64,000 nucleotides of DNA from Flavobacterium branchiicola (lineage in GTDB: Bacteria > Bacteroidota > Bacteroidia > Flavobacteriales > Flavobacteriaceae), in assembly GCF_018383905.1 (NCBI RefSeq), contig NZ_JAGYWA010000002.1, positions 766,856 to 830,855 on the forward strand, given 5' to 3'. Shown piece after piece: positions 18,704 to 27,527 of the stretch. How positions within the stretch are numbered: the first letter of the stretch is position 1; every line of letters begins with the position of its first letter. The position numbers and the translations under genes are program-made. The notes under the pieces are model-generated. The model saw nothing but the letters and a program-made list of their open reading frames with translations. It did no database searches and had not been told where the DNA came from.

Positions 18704-19045
18704 ATGAAAGTTTATAGTACAGCACCAGAAGGAAATCAAATGGCTGATTTGGAGCCAGCACTTTATTTTAATACAGCAATAGAGCAAATTCAAGAAATAG
18801 AGGAATGGCTTAGAACATCCGAGGAGGGTAGCCAACCTTTATTAGTCCATATTGATATTTTTGTTTATTTGAGTAAAAAGTATCCTGAAATGGCAAATAG
18901 AAGAGTAGCAAAATTGAATAGAAATCAAATAAAAGAAACATTCTATAATTGGTTTGACAGATGTGGAAAAAAGATACCAGCAAGTTTTAGGGACGGAATA
19001 AAAGAATCTGCGGACACTTTATTTTCGGAATTAGACAAAATCTAA
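18704..19045 (+). CDS. putative immunity protein to the orphan Rhs tip
   Basis: The 113-residue soluble protein is acidic and helical, with no recognised family. It lies 13 bases after the orphan Rhs tip, so it is its likely cognate immunity. Its final codons (encoding SELDKI and the stop) and the following Imm51-like gene are duplicated at 23261-23637, where only the last seven codons of this gene survive. It may be expressed from an internal promoter to protect against siblings that carry the tip in active form. Confidence 0.6.
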   Translation: MKVYSTAPEGNQMADLEPALYFNTAIEQIQEIEEWLRTSEEGSQPLLVHIDIFVYLSKKYPEMANRRVAKLNRNQIKETFYNWFDRCGKKIPASFRDGIKESADTLFSELDKI

Positions 19046-19049
19046 ATCG

Positions 19050-19400
19050 ATGAATCCTAGTAATTTTGAAACAATAATTTATCCATTTTTTTGGGTTGAA
19101 CACAATAAAAGTGTTTCGGTATGCTTAAATGTAGGAGATTATAAAACTGAAATTTTTGAAACAAGAGAGAATGATGGTTTTGAAGGAAATGAATATGACT
19201 AGGTATCTTTAGCACAAGTATTTTTACAGGAAAAAAAGCCTGAGTTAATCGATATAGTTAAATTTGATCCAGAGGGAAGTATGTTTTGTGCCTATTCAGC
19301 AGATACAGAGGCATTACAAATTTTTATTGTTTCATTTAAAGAAGCCTGTGAAAACAAAGAGTTGATATTTGATTTGTTTTCAAGAGCAGAATTAGACTAG
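19050..19400 (+). pseudogene. Imm51-like immunity gene inactivated by an in-frame stop
   Basis: The frame is the same length as the intact Imm51-like gene at 23287-23637 and closely similar throughout. It carries TAG at 19200-19202 where the intact copy has the Trp51 codon TGG. The fixed change sits in the family's G-N-G-Y-D-W type motif. The rest of the frame is preserved, so the loss is recent or the product is made by read-through. Confidence 0.85.
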
Positions 19401-19420
19401 TATTTTAAAGATAAATGATT

Positions 19421-19461
19421 AAAAGACTGCTTGAAATTGCTTTTCGAGTGGTCTTTTTTTA
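19421..19461 (+). terminator. terminator after the Imm51 pseudogene
   Basis: AAAGACTGCTTGAAA pairs, with two G-U and one weak pair, with TTTTCGAGTGGTCTTT and is followed by a long T run. Confidence 0.7.
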
Positions 19462-19512
19462 TTTTGAAATATTTAAGGGTAATATTTGGTCTATCATGTA
19501 CAAAAGAATTAA

Positions 19513-19638
19513 GAAAAATATTGCGAGAATGTAAATCAAAGGATTATTGATGCTGATGCATTGGGAGGAAAACAAGGTGTTTTAGATGAATTACAAAGTA
19601 TTTCAGATGATCTCTTATTTAATAATAAAATTTGGTAA
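19513..19638 (+). pseudogene. 3' remnant of a polymorphic toxin tip
   Basis: An open frame from 19513 to TAA at 19636 encodes ENVNQRIIDADALGGKQG followed by VLDELQSISDDLLFNNKIW. It has no start codon and stops just before an Imm11-like gene. By analogy with the orphan tip upstream, it is probably the end of a toxin whose immunity gene survives. Confidence 0.55.
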
Positions 19639-19643
19639 AAAAA

Positions 19644-20195
19644 ATGGACATATACAGAATTTCTCAAAACTATGACGAGTATAAATTTCTCGTTTATAAT
19701 GAAGACAATAATAATTCACATCAAGCATTAGAATTTAAAGGACAGTTATTAGCAAGTAATTATCATAAATTAGATTTTATAATATTCATCGATCCTAAGA
19801 AAAAACAAGATAAAAGAAGGATAGATTTTGATGCTAGTTGTTATTATACAGGTGTGTTATTGATAAATGAAAAAAATGTAAGTATCCTCACAAATAAATT
19901 AAATTCAGCAATAGAAGTATTAGATGTAGATACTGAACTACCTGAAAAATTCTATTTTATCAATTTATTGACAAAGATTGATTGTATAAATAAAGACAAT
20001 AAATCTAATAGTGAGATTATGTCAATGGTAAGAGAAAATAATATTTTGTTTAAAAAAAACAACATCGGTGGTAGTATGCTTTTCAGAGATGATAAACTAA
20101 CATCATCTTATTTTTGTACAAACGATTTTATTAGGTTTATAAATGATAATGATATTAAAGGACTAAGGTTTGAAAAAGTTGGAGTAGCTTTATAA
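19644..20195 (+). CDS. Imm11/Imm43-like immunity protein
   Basis: I choose the ATG at 19644 over the TTG at 19632, which lies inside the toxin remnant. The 183-residue protein ends with FRDDKLTSSYFCTNDF followed by IRFINDNDIKGLRFEKV. This C-terminal pattern (a Ser/Cys-containing strand, then a helix, then GLRFE) is typical of Imm11/DUF1629-type immunity proteins. It is soluble and has no signal peptide. The likely partner is the toxin whose 3' end is left at 19513-19638. The family call is moderate. Confidence 0.6.
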   Translation: MDIYRISQNYDEYKFLVYNEDNNNSHQALEFKGQLLASNYHKLDFIIFIDPKKKQDKRRIDFDASCYYTGVLLINEKNVSILTNKLNSAIEVLDVDTELPEKFYFINLLTKIDCINKDNKSNSEIMSMVRENNILFKKNNIGGSMLFRDDKLTSSYFCTNDFIRFINDNDIKGLRFEKVGVAL

Positions 20196-20457
20196 AATTA
20201 GTAATGTATCAATAATGAGATTTTTATTTTCGAAAGGAGGAAATAAAGGAATATTTAAGATGAGTGTTTTAATGAAATAGATATATAACTGATCGAAAAA
20301 GAGTTCTATTTTGTTTTCTCTTCTTTTTTATTAAGTAAGCTTTAAAATGCTTTTGTTATACTTAAGTATATCAAATTAAGTAATAAAAACCATCTAGGGA
20401 AAATAACACTATGTTTGGGAGGGAAACTTAATAAAAGAGGTATAAAATGTAAATAAC

Positions 20458-20892
20458 ATGAAACAAGAATTAATAGATAAAATTAATTTAATACTTTCTG
20501 ATAATGATTTGTTTGCAGGTAAATCTGTTAATGAAGAAATGATTAAAAATGCAGAGAAAGAGCTTAATGTAAATTTTGATAAAGACTATGTGCAATTTTT
20601 AAGTCTTTTTGGAGGTAGTTATACAGGTTTTCCAGTTTATGGTTTTAATAACTGTGAACTGTTATCAGAAGAAACAGTTATAGATTTAACTAAGAATTTT
20701 AGAAATAATTATTTGGTTGATAACAGATGTGAATTAATACAATCAAGTTATGTCATTTCCATAAGTGGAAATGGAGACCCTGTATTTATTTCTCCTGATA
20801 ATAAAGTTTGGATATATTACCATGATGATGATGAAACTGAAGTATTAAACAAGTCTTTTGAAGAACTTATAGAAGAAAATTTAATTAATTAA
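20458..20892 (+). CDS. SMI1/KNR4 (SUKH) family immunity protein
   Basis: The 144-residue protein shows the SUKH pattern. MIKNAEKELNVNFDKDYVQF is followed by a Gly-Gly turn (LFGGSYTGFPVYG), then the strand YVISISGNGDPVFISPD, and a C-terminal helix KSFEELIEENL. SUKH proteins are widespread immunity proteins against nuclease toxins. No toxin is adjacent, so this is an orphan. It stands between AT-rich spacers in the immunity array. Confidence 0.85.
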   Translation: MKQELIDKINLILSDNDLFAGKSVNEEMIKNAEKELNVNFDKDYVQFLSLFGGSYTGFPVYGFNNCELLSEETVIDLTKNFRNNYLVDNRCELIQSSYVISISGNGDPVFISPDNKVWIYYHDDDETEVLNKSFEELIEENLIN

Positions 20893-20962
20893 ATCTGTTT
20901 TTTTATTTTAACTATATATAAAGTAGTAATTTAACTACTTTTAAAAGATGTTTGAGGATAAT

Positions 20963-20992
20963 AACTTTAGAACTTTTAAAAGTTCTAAAGTT
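20963..20992. repeat. 30-base perfect palindrome
   Basis: AACTTTAGAACTTTT is followed directly by its exact inverse complement, with no spacer. It ends 21 bases before the ATG at 21014 and is not followed by a T run. It may be an operator, a cruciform-forming site or a transcript hairpin over the ribosome-binding region. Confidence 0.85.
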
Positions 20993-21013
20993 CAAAGTAA
21001 ATAAAGTTATAAA

Positions 21014-21967
21014 ATGCAAATTATTACAAAAAGAGGAGGTAAAAGTCTTATTGATAATTTATCAATAATTGTTGATAATGAGATTTATAAATTAGATTCC
21101 GATACAAATTTATCGAGTCAGTATAATATAAAATATATTTTCAAGATAGAAGAATCAGATGGTAATTTTCCTGAATCAATATTTGGAGAGAAATTATTTG
21201 ATGTTAACTTTCAAAATGTAAGATTAAATAAAAATTCAAAGGTTTTAATTCGGAGTTTTGACAATTTGCTATCAGAAGATATAAACTTGAATTTTTTTGG
21301 AAATGAAACAAGTTTTACAGCAAGTTTTTTTTTAGATAAAGCAGTAAATAATTATAATGTTTTGGAAGCTTTACCTATTCCAATTCAAATGTTGACAATT
21401 ATAATAAGTTTTCAATCAACTGAAAATAGAATAACTCCAACATTGAAAATTAATAAATTTCTAGATGGATATAGCCATTTAGGATTTATTCTTGTAGATA
21501 TTGAGAGGATGAGAAAAATTGTTTTTGAAGATTATGGTGATGTTGAAGTAGATTTAATAGATGAGTTTGCAAATTCAGAAATAATTGATAAACTATTTTT
21601 AAATGGTGTCATTATAATTGTTTGGGGAATAAATCCGTTTGTTTATCCAATATATAGTACCGAAAACTTAGATATAACAAAAGAGTTATTAGGGAAATCA
21701 TTCAATCGTAAAGGCGTTTATCATTTGGATGAAACTATAACAGAGTTAAGCATAATCCCGGGACATGAATTACGTAAATGGCCAAAATGCCTGAATAAAA
21801 AATGGCCAATTATTACATTATATGGAAAAGGTAATTATGCTTGTATTGAACCTTTTTATCTTGAAGATAAGGATCATGAAAAAATTATTAGTTCCTTTTT
21901 GATTTATAGAGAAGGGAGAGATTATGGCGAAACATCGCCTCTTTTAAATATTGACTTATTGTATTAA
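21014..21967 (+). CDS. hypothetical protein, orphan immunity candidate
   Basis: The 317-residue protein has no signal peptide or clear membrane segment and no family I recognise. Hydrophobic strands alternate with charged turns (for example LFLNGVIIIVWGINPFVYPI), suggesting a compact soluble fold. Upstream is a 30-base palindrome; downstream are SUKH debris and a terminator. Position in an array of immunity genes suggests the same role, without further evidence. Confidence 0.55.
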   Translation: MQIITKRGGKSLIDNLSIIVDNEIYKLDSDTNLSSQYNIKYIFKIEESDGNFPESIFGEKLFDVNFQNVRLNKNSKVLIRSFDNLLSEDINLNFFGNETSFTASFFLDKAVNNYNVLEALPIPIQMLTIIISFQSTENRITPTLKINKFLDGYSHLGFILVDIERMRKIVFEDYGDVEVDLIDEFANSEIIDKLFLNGVIIIVWGINPFVYPIYSTENLDITKELLGKSFNRKGVYHLDETITELSIIPGHELRKWPKCLNKKWPIITLYGKGNYACIEPFYLEDKDHEKIISSFLIYREGRDYGETSPLLNIDLLY

Positions 21968-22022
21968 TATTACAAACATGATAATATTATGTTTGTAATG
22001 GAGGATTTTTATTCAATACTGA

Positions 22023-22184
22023 GACTTCTGCCTTAGGTTTTGTATCAATATTGAAACTGAAAACATATTTCTTGTGTATATGGATTTAGGTAATCCAATG
22101 GAAAATCCAGATGCGATTAGGAATATTTGCCCTACTTTCAATCAATTTATTAATAGTTTGGAAGAGGAAGAAGAAGATGTTTAA
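22023..22184 (+). pseudogene. 3' remnant of a SUKH immunity gene
   Basis: A frame open from 22023 to TAA at 22182 encodes INIETENIFLVYMDLGNPM followed by NICPTFNQFINSL and an acidic tail. This is the usual end of SMI1/KNR4 proteins (strand, proline loop, F-x-x-F helix). The N-terminal two thirds are missing. A short internal ATG at 22080 exists but would give only the tail. Confidence 0.55.
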
Positions 22185-22511
22185 AAAAGTAATGTAATAA
22201 ATATATTATTTCCAGAGTTGGTGGAAGCTTCGGACTATGGAGAATCGTAAAATTCGCAAAACCCGCTAAAATAGCGGGTTTTATTTTACTTACATTCAAA
22301 AATTAGAAACCATAGAAGAAATCCAAGAGATGAAATTATAAAAAGGGAACTTAAGGAATTTTAGTGTTAAATAGTTGGGTTTTTGTCTGTTTTTATAGAA
22401 AATAATAGGTAAGTTTGAAATGGAAATGAAACTTATTCTCATTTCTTTAAATAGTACTATAGCTAATAAAATTCTAAGATTTTTAAATAATCAGATTTAA
22501 TATAAATTTTT
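22185..22511 (+). other. spacer with a terminator
   Basis: The stretch holds a broken frame around 22202-22308 (including RVGGSFGLWRIVKFAKPAK) that may be further toxin debris, and an intrinsic terminator at 22257-22285. I see no intact gene in the remaining 200 bases. Confidence 0.4.
22257..22285 (+). terminator. intrinsic terminator
   Basis: AAAACCCGCTA and TAGCGGGTTTT form an 11-base-pair stem around a short A-rich loop. Confidence 0.8.
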
Positions 22512-23246
22512 ATGACGACGAACACTTACTTTATTATTATCGGAATTGCGGTTTTATTTATTGCTTACATGATTTTCTTAAAAACAATGATGAAAAAACG
22601 AAATAATCTTCAACTAGAGAATTTCAATAATAATCATTCCGATAAACCATTAACACATGAACAAAAAAGACTGCTTTCTTTTGGAGGGATTTTATTTTAT
22701 TACAGAGGTGAAAAGATACTTGGAATCAAACCAGAAAATAATCTAAATCAATATGTAGGCGGATTGAGACAACAATGGGAAATTACAAATGCGACAGAAG
22801 CAAAAGAAACATTGAATGATTTATTGTTATTGCAAAGAAGTACTGAATTTGATCCTGTTTTTGTGGAATCAACAAACGAATTAGCAAAAATACAAAAAGA
22901 TATTTCCAAAGGCTTAGGATTAGATTTTAATAGCATTGCTCAGGTAAAATCAGCTTATGCCTGGGATGTTTGCAGAGCTGTTTCATTGGCAAAATGGTGT
23001 TATTGGGTGGGCTATTTAACAGAAAGTGAAACGTGGGAAATTATGAAAAAAGCCTCGGACATCGCAACTGAAAAAGGGGAGAACTGGCAAGATTATACAA
23101 TTTCATTTTTATTAGGCAGAACTATACAGGGATTTGACCTTGATGAAATAATAATAGAGAGTAAACAAATACTGTCTGGAAAAGGACCGTCATTAAGAAA
23201 AATTGAGGATGTAGATATTTATGAGAAATATAAATATATAGCATAA
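22512..23246 (+). CDS. DUF1266 family protein with N-terminal membrane anchor
   Basis: The 244-residue protein has one membrane segment at about 6-25 and then a DUF1266 domain. The diagnostic part is AYAWDVCRAVSLAKWCYWVG, then a helix starting ESETWEIMKK, WQDYTISFLLGR and a C-terminal segment. DUF1266 proteins are often found beside polymorphic toxins and are suspected immunity or effector-associated proteins; the biochemical role is unknown. It precedes the intact Imm51-like gene. Confidence 0.75.
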   Translation: MTTNTYFIIIGIAVLFIAYMIFLKTMMKKRNNLQLENFNNNHSDKPLTHEQKRLLSFGGILFYYRGEKILGIKPENNLNQYVGGLRQQWEITNATEAKETLNDLLLLQRSTEFDPVFVESTNELAKIQKDISKGLGLDFNSIAQVKSAYAWDVCRAVSLAKWCYWVGYLTESETWEIMKKASDIATEKGENWQDYTISFLLGRTIQGFDLDEIIIESKQILSGKGPSLRKIEDVDIYEKYKYIA

Positions 23247-23260
23247 TAGAGGGCAATAAA

Positions 23261-23281
23261 TCGGAATTAGATAAAATTTAA
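23261..23281 (+). pseudogene. 3' stub duplicated from the 18704-19045 gene
   Basis: The 21 bases encode SELDKI and a stop and match 19025-19045 with two differences. They stand directly before the intact Imm51-like gene, exactly as the full gene stands before the broken Imm51-like copy. It marks the edge of a segmental duplication. Confidence 0.7.
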
Positions 23282-23286
23282 ATAAT

Positions 23287-23637
23287 ATGGATAGTAACAA
23301 TTTTGAAGAATCAATTGCCCCATTTTTTTGGGTTGAACACGATAATAGTGTTTCGGTATGCTTAAACGTAGGAGATTACAAAACTGAAGTTTTCGAAACA
23401 AGAGAAGAAGAAGGTTTTGAAGGAAATGGGTACGATTGGGGATCTTTGGCACAAATATTTTTAGAAGAACAAAAGCCTGAACTTATCAATATAGTTAAAT
23501 TTGACCCGGAAGGAAGTATGTTTTGTGCCTACTCATCAGATAGCGATGCATTAAAATCTTTCATCATTGCATTTAAAGAAGCCTGTGAAAACCAAACGCT
23601 TATTCTTGATTTGTTTTCAAGAGCAGAACTAGATTAG
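23287..23637 (+). CDS. Imm51-like immunity protein
   Basis: The 116-residue soluble protein has the motifs FFWVEHD, GFEGNGYDWGSLAQIF and VKFDPEGSMFCAYS, which match my recollection of the Imm51 immunity family (G-N-G-Y-D-W, then F-D-P-E-x-x-M-F). It is the intact partner of the pseudogene at 19050-19400. The toxin it would neutralise is not in the window, so it is an orphan immunity gene. A strong bidirectional terminator follows. Confidence 0.72.
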   Translation: MDSNNFEESIAPFFWVEHDNSVSVCLNVGDYKTEVFETREEEGFEGNGYDWGSLAQIFLEEQKPELINIVKFDPEGSMFCAYSSDSDALKSFIIAFKEACENQTLILDLFSRAELD

Positions 23638-23694
23638 TATTTTTAGAGGTAAATAATTAAAAAGTCTAACTTGATTTTTTAAGCAGTACATTTA

Positions 23695-23738
23695 TAAAAA
23701 AGAAGAATCTGTCCAAACGGGCAGATTCTTCTTTTTTA
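23695..23738. terminator. bidirectional terminator between the T6SS island and the siderophore operon
   Basis: A stem of about 16 base pairs (AAAGAAGAATCTG with CAGATTCTTCTTT) has A and T runs on both sides. It serves the Imm51-like gene and, in reverse, the minus-strand operon ending at 23813. Confidence 0.85.
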
Positions 23739-23812
23739 AGGGATATTGGTCTAAATTCGAATCTTACTATTTAGAAGTTATTAAATTCTAAAAGATAAGA
23801 TCGCTATAGTTA

Positions 23813-25027
23813 CTATCTTAATTTTCCAACAAATATTAAACTACCACCAAGCGCTTCAGAAACGGCTTCAAAATCAGCAGCTCCTTTTTGCTTCAAAAGA
23901 CTGAATTTACCATCAGGAGCAGTAATATTACCATAATATTCTACACCATCAATTGTACCAACACTATAAACAGTTCCGTATTTTTCAAAAGAAGTAAAAG
24001 GTTCCACTTTTAATGTTTTTAAATCTACAAGCGCAAATTTTGTTGGTGCATTGTACCAATCAGCAGGTTTTGCAGGTGGAGTAAATGTGTTGTCTAAATA
24101 TTGAGCAAGAGCTTTATCTCCGTGAACATAAGCAACCACATTTACTGAATGTGCATTTAGAGGAGTTTTTAAGTCTACAAAAAAGTTAGGATCAAATGTT
24201 CCGTTAGGATTTACCTTTAACATTCCGCCAGCTGGTGGAGCGCCTGTTACCGTACTGTAATCTAATGATAATGATGTAGCACGCGAAGGTCTGTAATATA
24301 AAGTTCCATCATTTCCTTTTGCAAATGTATCATAGCCCATTGACATACGGGTGTCTTTTACATAAGAAACTACTTTTGTAGCGATATCAAAAACAGCAAT
24401 TTGAGCATATTGCGGAAATTTATTAAAATCTGTAGGTGTTGCAGCAACCGGTAAAATGATTTTTTTTGCAGAAGTAACATAACTCATATAAGTAGATGTT
24501 TTAACCGCAGCATCATTACTTAAAGGTAGTGGAGTTACTGCTATCGTTTCTGTTATTGTCATCGTTGTCGGGTTGAACTTGATGATTTTTCCATCGTTTA
24601 AGGCGAAAAAATAGGCTTCAGTTTCAGATACAAAAGCAGGAGGTCCAAAAGTACCACTTACTCCGGTTCCGGCAAGACTCAAAGCATCTGCACTTGAAAT
24701 TTTCATTTCATTGCTTACATTGTATTTAGTTAGGGTAGAAGCTGTACCATTCCAAACATAAGGATGTTCACCATAAGAATATATTGTTGCACCCGGACCA
24801 ATCTCTGTCATACTTTTGTAATCAAGAGTGGAAGGAAATTTATCATAAGCTCCTAAATAAAAAACTCGGCCTCCAGGTGTATTTACACGTACTGAAGCTA
24901 TAACTGTTGGATTTTTCCCCTGACCTTCATCTGTTTTAGAATCATCAGAACTACATGATGTTAATGCAAATACCGAACACATTATTGCTAATGCCGCATG
25001 TTTGATAAAAAATCGATTTGTTTTCAT
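23813..25027 (-). CDS. surface lipoprotein of the siderophore uptake locus
   Basis: The 404-residue protein has a signal peptide ending in the lipobox LTSC (Cys25) followed by SSDDS, a Bacteroidota-type outer-membrane lipoprotein start. The body is made of repeated strands (for example AYFFALNDGKIIKFNP, AQIAVFDIATKVVSYV, KFALVDLKTLKVEPF), suggesting a beta-propeller, somewhat like DUF4374 proteins. It is 22 bases downstream of the TonB receptor, the last gene of the operon. It is probably a siderophore-binding partner of that receptor. Confidence 0.75.
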   Translation of the reverse strand: MKTNRFFIKHAALAIMCSVFALTSCSSDDSKTDEGQGKNPTVIASVRVNTPGGRVFYLGAYDKFPSTLDYKSMTEIGPGATIYSYGEHPYVWNGTASTLTKYNVSNEMKISSADALSLAGTGVSGTFGPPAFVSETEAYFFALNDGKIIKFNPTTMTITETIAVTPLPLSNDAAVKTSTYMSYVTSAKKIILPVAATPTDFNKFPQYAQIAVFDIATKVVSYVKDTRMSMGYDTFAKGNDGTLYYRPSRATSLSLDYSTVTGAPPAGGMLKVNPNGTFDPNFFVDLKTPLNAHSVNVVAYVHGDKALAQYLDNTFTPPAKPADWYNAPTKFALVDLKTLKVEPFTSFEKYGTVYSVGTIDGVEYYGNITAPDGKFSLLKQKGAADFEAVSEALGGSLIFVGKLR

Positions 25028-25049
25028 ACTATTGGTTATATAATTATAA

Positions 25050-27419
25050 TTAAAATTGAGTTACTAATTTGATATTAAATGATCTTCCTGGTTTTTGTAC
25101 ACCAAAAAAGTCATAGTTTTTTTCGTCACTTAAGTTTTGTATTTCTCCTGTTATGGCATATCTAAGTCCATTTATGCTATTGTGATACGTTGTTCCGAAA
25201 TCAAAAATTTGCTGACTTGGAATAACAAATGGATTTACAGAAGCGCTTTCCCAACTTCTAAAAAATTCATGTACATATCTGGCATCAAGAAAAAGGGATA
25301 ATTTGTCTGACTTGCCAATTATGTTGTGGAAAGAATAATTAGCGCCTCCGTTAGCAAAAAAATAAGGCTGATTTGGTACTCTGTCTCCTTTATAGGCTGC
25401 AAATATTCCTTCGTCTGAGTCATTGTAAAAGTGCTGATAAGTACTGTTTGCGGTAAAGGAAAGATTACCATTTTTTGAAGTCCAGCTACCGGAAAGTTCA
25501 ACTCCTTTTGAAGTGGCAGCAAATACATTCTGATACATGTTATTGCGATCTACACTTGGAACAAATAAAATTTGATTGTCTATTTTTCTTAAGAAAACAT
25601 TCGACTGAATCTGCCAACTGCTCGTTTCATAATTAGCTTTAGACTTGAAAAAAAGCTCCAAATTAACATTATGACTGCGTTCTGGTTTTAAATTCAGATT
25701 ACCTTGTACAAATTGGCCATCTCCGAATAATTCGTCAGTTTGCGGTAAACGGGTAGCATATTCATAGGTTAACCTTGTCGAAAATTGTTCATTAAATTTA
25801 TAACGAAACCCATTTCCTAAACCAAAATAGTTCACACTTCTGCTTTCTTTTACGACTGTATTGTTAGAAGGTATTTTCTCTTCTGAACTGATTTTTTGCA
25901 AATAGTTTTTAACAAAAAATACATCTTCTAATTTTTCATCGAGTGCATTAATTTTAAAGTCGGCACCATTAACCCATGTAAACAATTCTCTTACGGCGCT
26001 GGCCGGATCATAACCAGTGATAAGTCTGTCGTCTCCGGTTTGTTTGGAGTAAGTAGGTGCTGAGGTAAAACTTACAGCATATTGATCATTGATTTTCCAT
26101 GAAGCTTTCAGACGCGAAAAAACATCATTATTCCAGGTATACGTATCACTTGGTCCGGTAGATTCTGAAATTTCTCCGCTAACATTTCCTGCAGAACCCT
26201 CAATACGTTCGCCATACCAATTGTAAACATAATCAGATACATCTCTAAATTGACGTTCGCGGTAATTGTATCCAGAAATAACATCTAACATAAAGTTTTC
26301 ACCAAAGGTATTGCGATAGGTAAGTACAGTTCCGGCTGATTTTCGATACGTCATAACTTCTCCGTAAGGAACACCAACCATTAATTGATTATGCTGAATT
26401 TCTTTTGTATAATCGGTATAAAATCCTTCGATGCTTAATTCCTTAGCCCAAATTCTGTCTTTAAATCCTGTTATTAACTGCGCTCCGTAACCTTGGTACG
26501 CATCATGAAATCTTGGTACTGTTACTTCTTTTATCTTGCCGGCATCATCTGCTACATCAACATCTACTTTATAGTTGTTTTGAGAGCTGTCGTAAAATCC
26601 GCTTCCTTTTATAAAAAATCCGGTCTTTTCATTATAATCCGTAAGTATAAGTGATGTTCTGTAGGTTCCAAAAGATCCTGCCTGACCAGAAAATGATCCG
26701 CTGAAGCCCGGTTTTATTTTCGGAGTGATTAAGTTGACAGCACCTCCAAGTGCATCGGCTCCAAATTCTATAGGAACCACGCCTTTATAAAACTCAACAC
26801 GATCAATTAAATTAACCGGAACTGTTGAAACTCCAAAAGTGTAACCGTGATATTCTAAAGGAATTCCCTCTAAGAAAAAACGAATTTGATTTCCTGTCAG
26901 TCCATTCATTGAAAAATTGGTTCGGGAACCCAAACCGCCACTACGTCTTACATTTATACCCTGCGTTTGAGCAAGTACTTCACCCAAATCGGCAGTTTGA
27001 AATTTAGCTTCGCGCATTTCTATTACAGAAACGGCTTGCGCTGTTTCCTCTTTTTTTCGTTTTTCAGATACACCTTTTACAACTACGTCATTTAATTTCT
27101 CTGCATCATCCGATGTTTTATCCACTTTTTCTAAAGTTATGGTAACCGAAGTAGTTGCAGTGTTTTTTAAAACTATTGTGTGCTTCTTTGAAATATAACC
27201 CTCTGAACTAACTTCAAGTGTATAACGGCCATTTTCAAGATTTTCTATTTGATAAAATCCACCAGAATTTGTTTTGACGTTTATTTCTGTGTTTAAAAGC
27301 AGAATGTTAACTCCTGCCAGCGGATTTCCCTGTTCATCATTTACTTTACCAGAGATTGTGTTTTGTGCCATTAAAAATGTCGACGAGAACATAAAGAGCA
27401 ATATTATTTTCAGCTTCAT
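25050..27419 (-). CDS. TonB-dependent ferric-siderophore receptor
   Basis: The 789-residue protein has a cleavable signal peptide (MKLKIILLFMFSSTFLMAQ). A carboxypeptidase-like regulatory domain follows at about 20-100 (ISGKVNDEQGNPLAGVNI), then a plug domain at about 110-230 (LAQTQGINVRRSGGLGSRTN, FYKGVVPIEFGADALGGAVN), and a beta barrel ending in Phe (FNIKLVTQF). TonB receptors import ferric siderophores across the outer membrane. Its place in the biosynthetic operon points to the ferric form of the locus product. A 108-base gap separates it from the upstream acyltransferase gene, so it could also have its own promoter. Confidence 0.93.
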   Translation of the reverse strand: MKLKIILLFMFSSTFLMAQNTISGKVNDEQGNPLAGVNILLLNTEINVKTNSGGFYQIENLENGRYTLEVSSEGYISKKHTIVLKNTATTSVTITLEKVDKTSDDAEKLNDVVVKGVSEKRKKEETAQAVSVIEMREAKFQTADLGEVLAQTQGINVRRSGGLGSRTNFSMNGLTGNQIRFFLEGIPLEYHGYTFGVSTVPVNLIDRVEFYKGVVPIEFGADALGGAVNLITPKIKPGFSGSFSGQAGSFGTYRTSLILTDYNEKTGFFIKGSGFYDSSQNNYKVDVDVADDAGKIKEVTVPRFHDAYQGYGAQLITGFKDRIWAKELSIEGFYTDYTKEIQHNQLMVGVPYGEVMTYRKSAGTVLTYRNTFGENFMLDVISGYNYRERQFRDVSDYVYNWYGERIEGSAGNVSGEISESTGPSDTYTWNNDVFSRLKASWKINDQYAVSFTSAPTYSKQTGDDRLITGYDPASAVRELFTWVNGADFKINALDEKLEDVFFVKNYLQKISSEEKIPSNNTVVKESRSVNYFGLGNGFRYKFNEQFSTRLTYEYATRLPQTDELFGDGQFVQGNLNLKPERSHNVNLELFFKSKANYETSSWQIQSNVFLRKIDNQILFVPSVDRNNMYQNVFAATSKGVELSGSWTSKNGNLSFTANSTYQHFYNDSDEGIFAAYKGDRVPNQPYFFANGGANYSFHNIIGKSDKLSLFLDARYVHEFFRSWESASVNPFVIPSQQIFDFGTTYHNSINGLRYAITGEIQNLSDEKNYDFFGVQKPGRSFNIKLVTQF

Positions 27420-27527
27420 GAAATATACTTAGAATTATATATTATTTTTATTTGTTCTAAATAAAAGCTCAAAAGTATGAAATTATCTATTAATAATATC
27501 CTAATCGCAAAAAAAATATATTAAAAT

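Noticed and set aside
20290..20335. Terminator between the Imm11-like and SUKH genes
   Set aside because: The GAAAAAGAG / CTCTTCTTTTTT match is interrupted and weak, so it was not listed.
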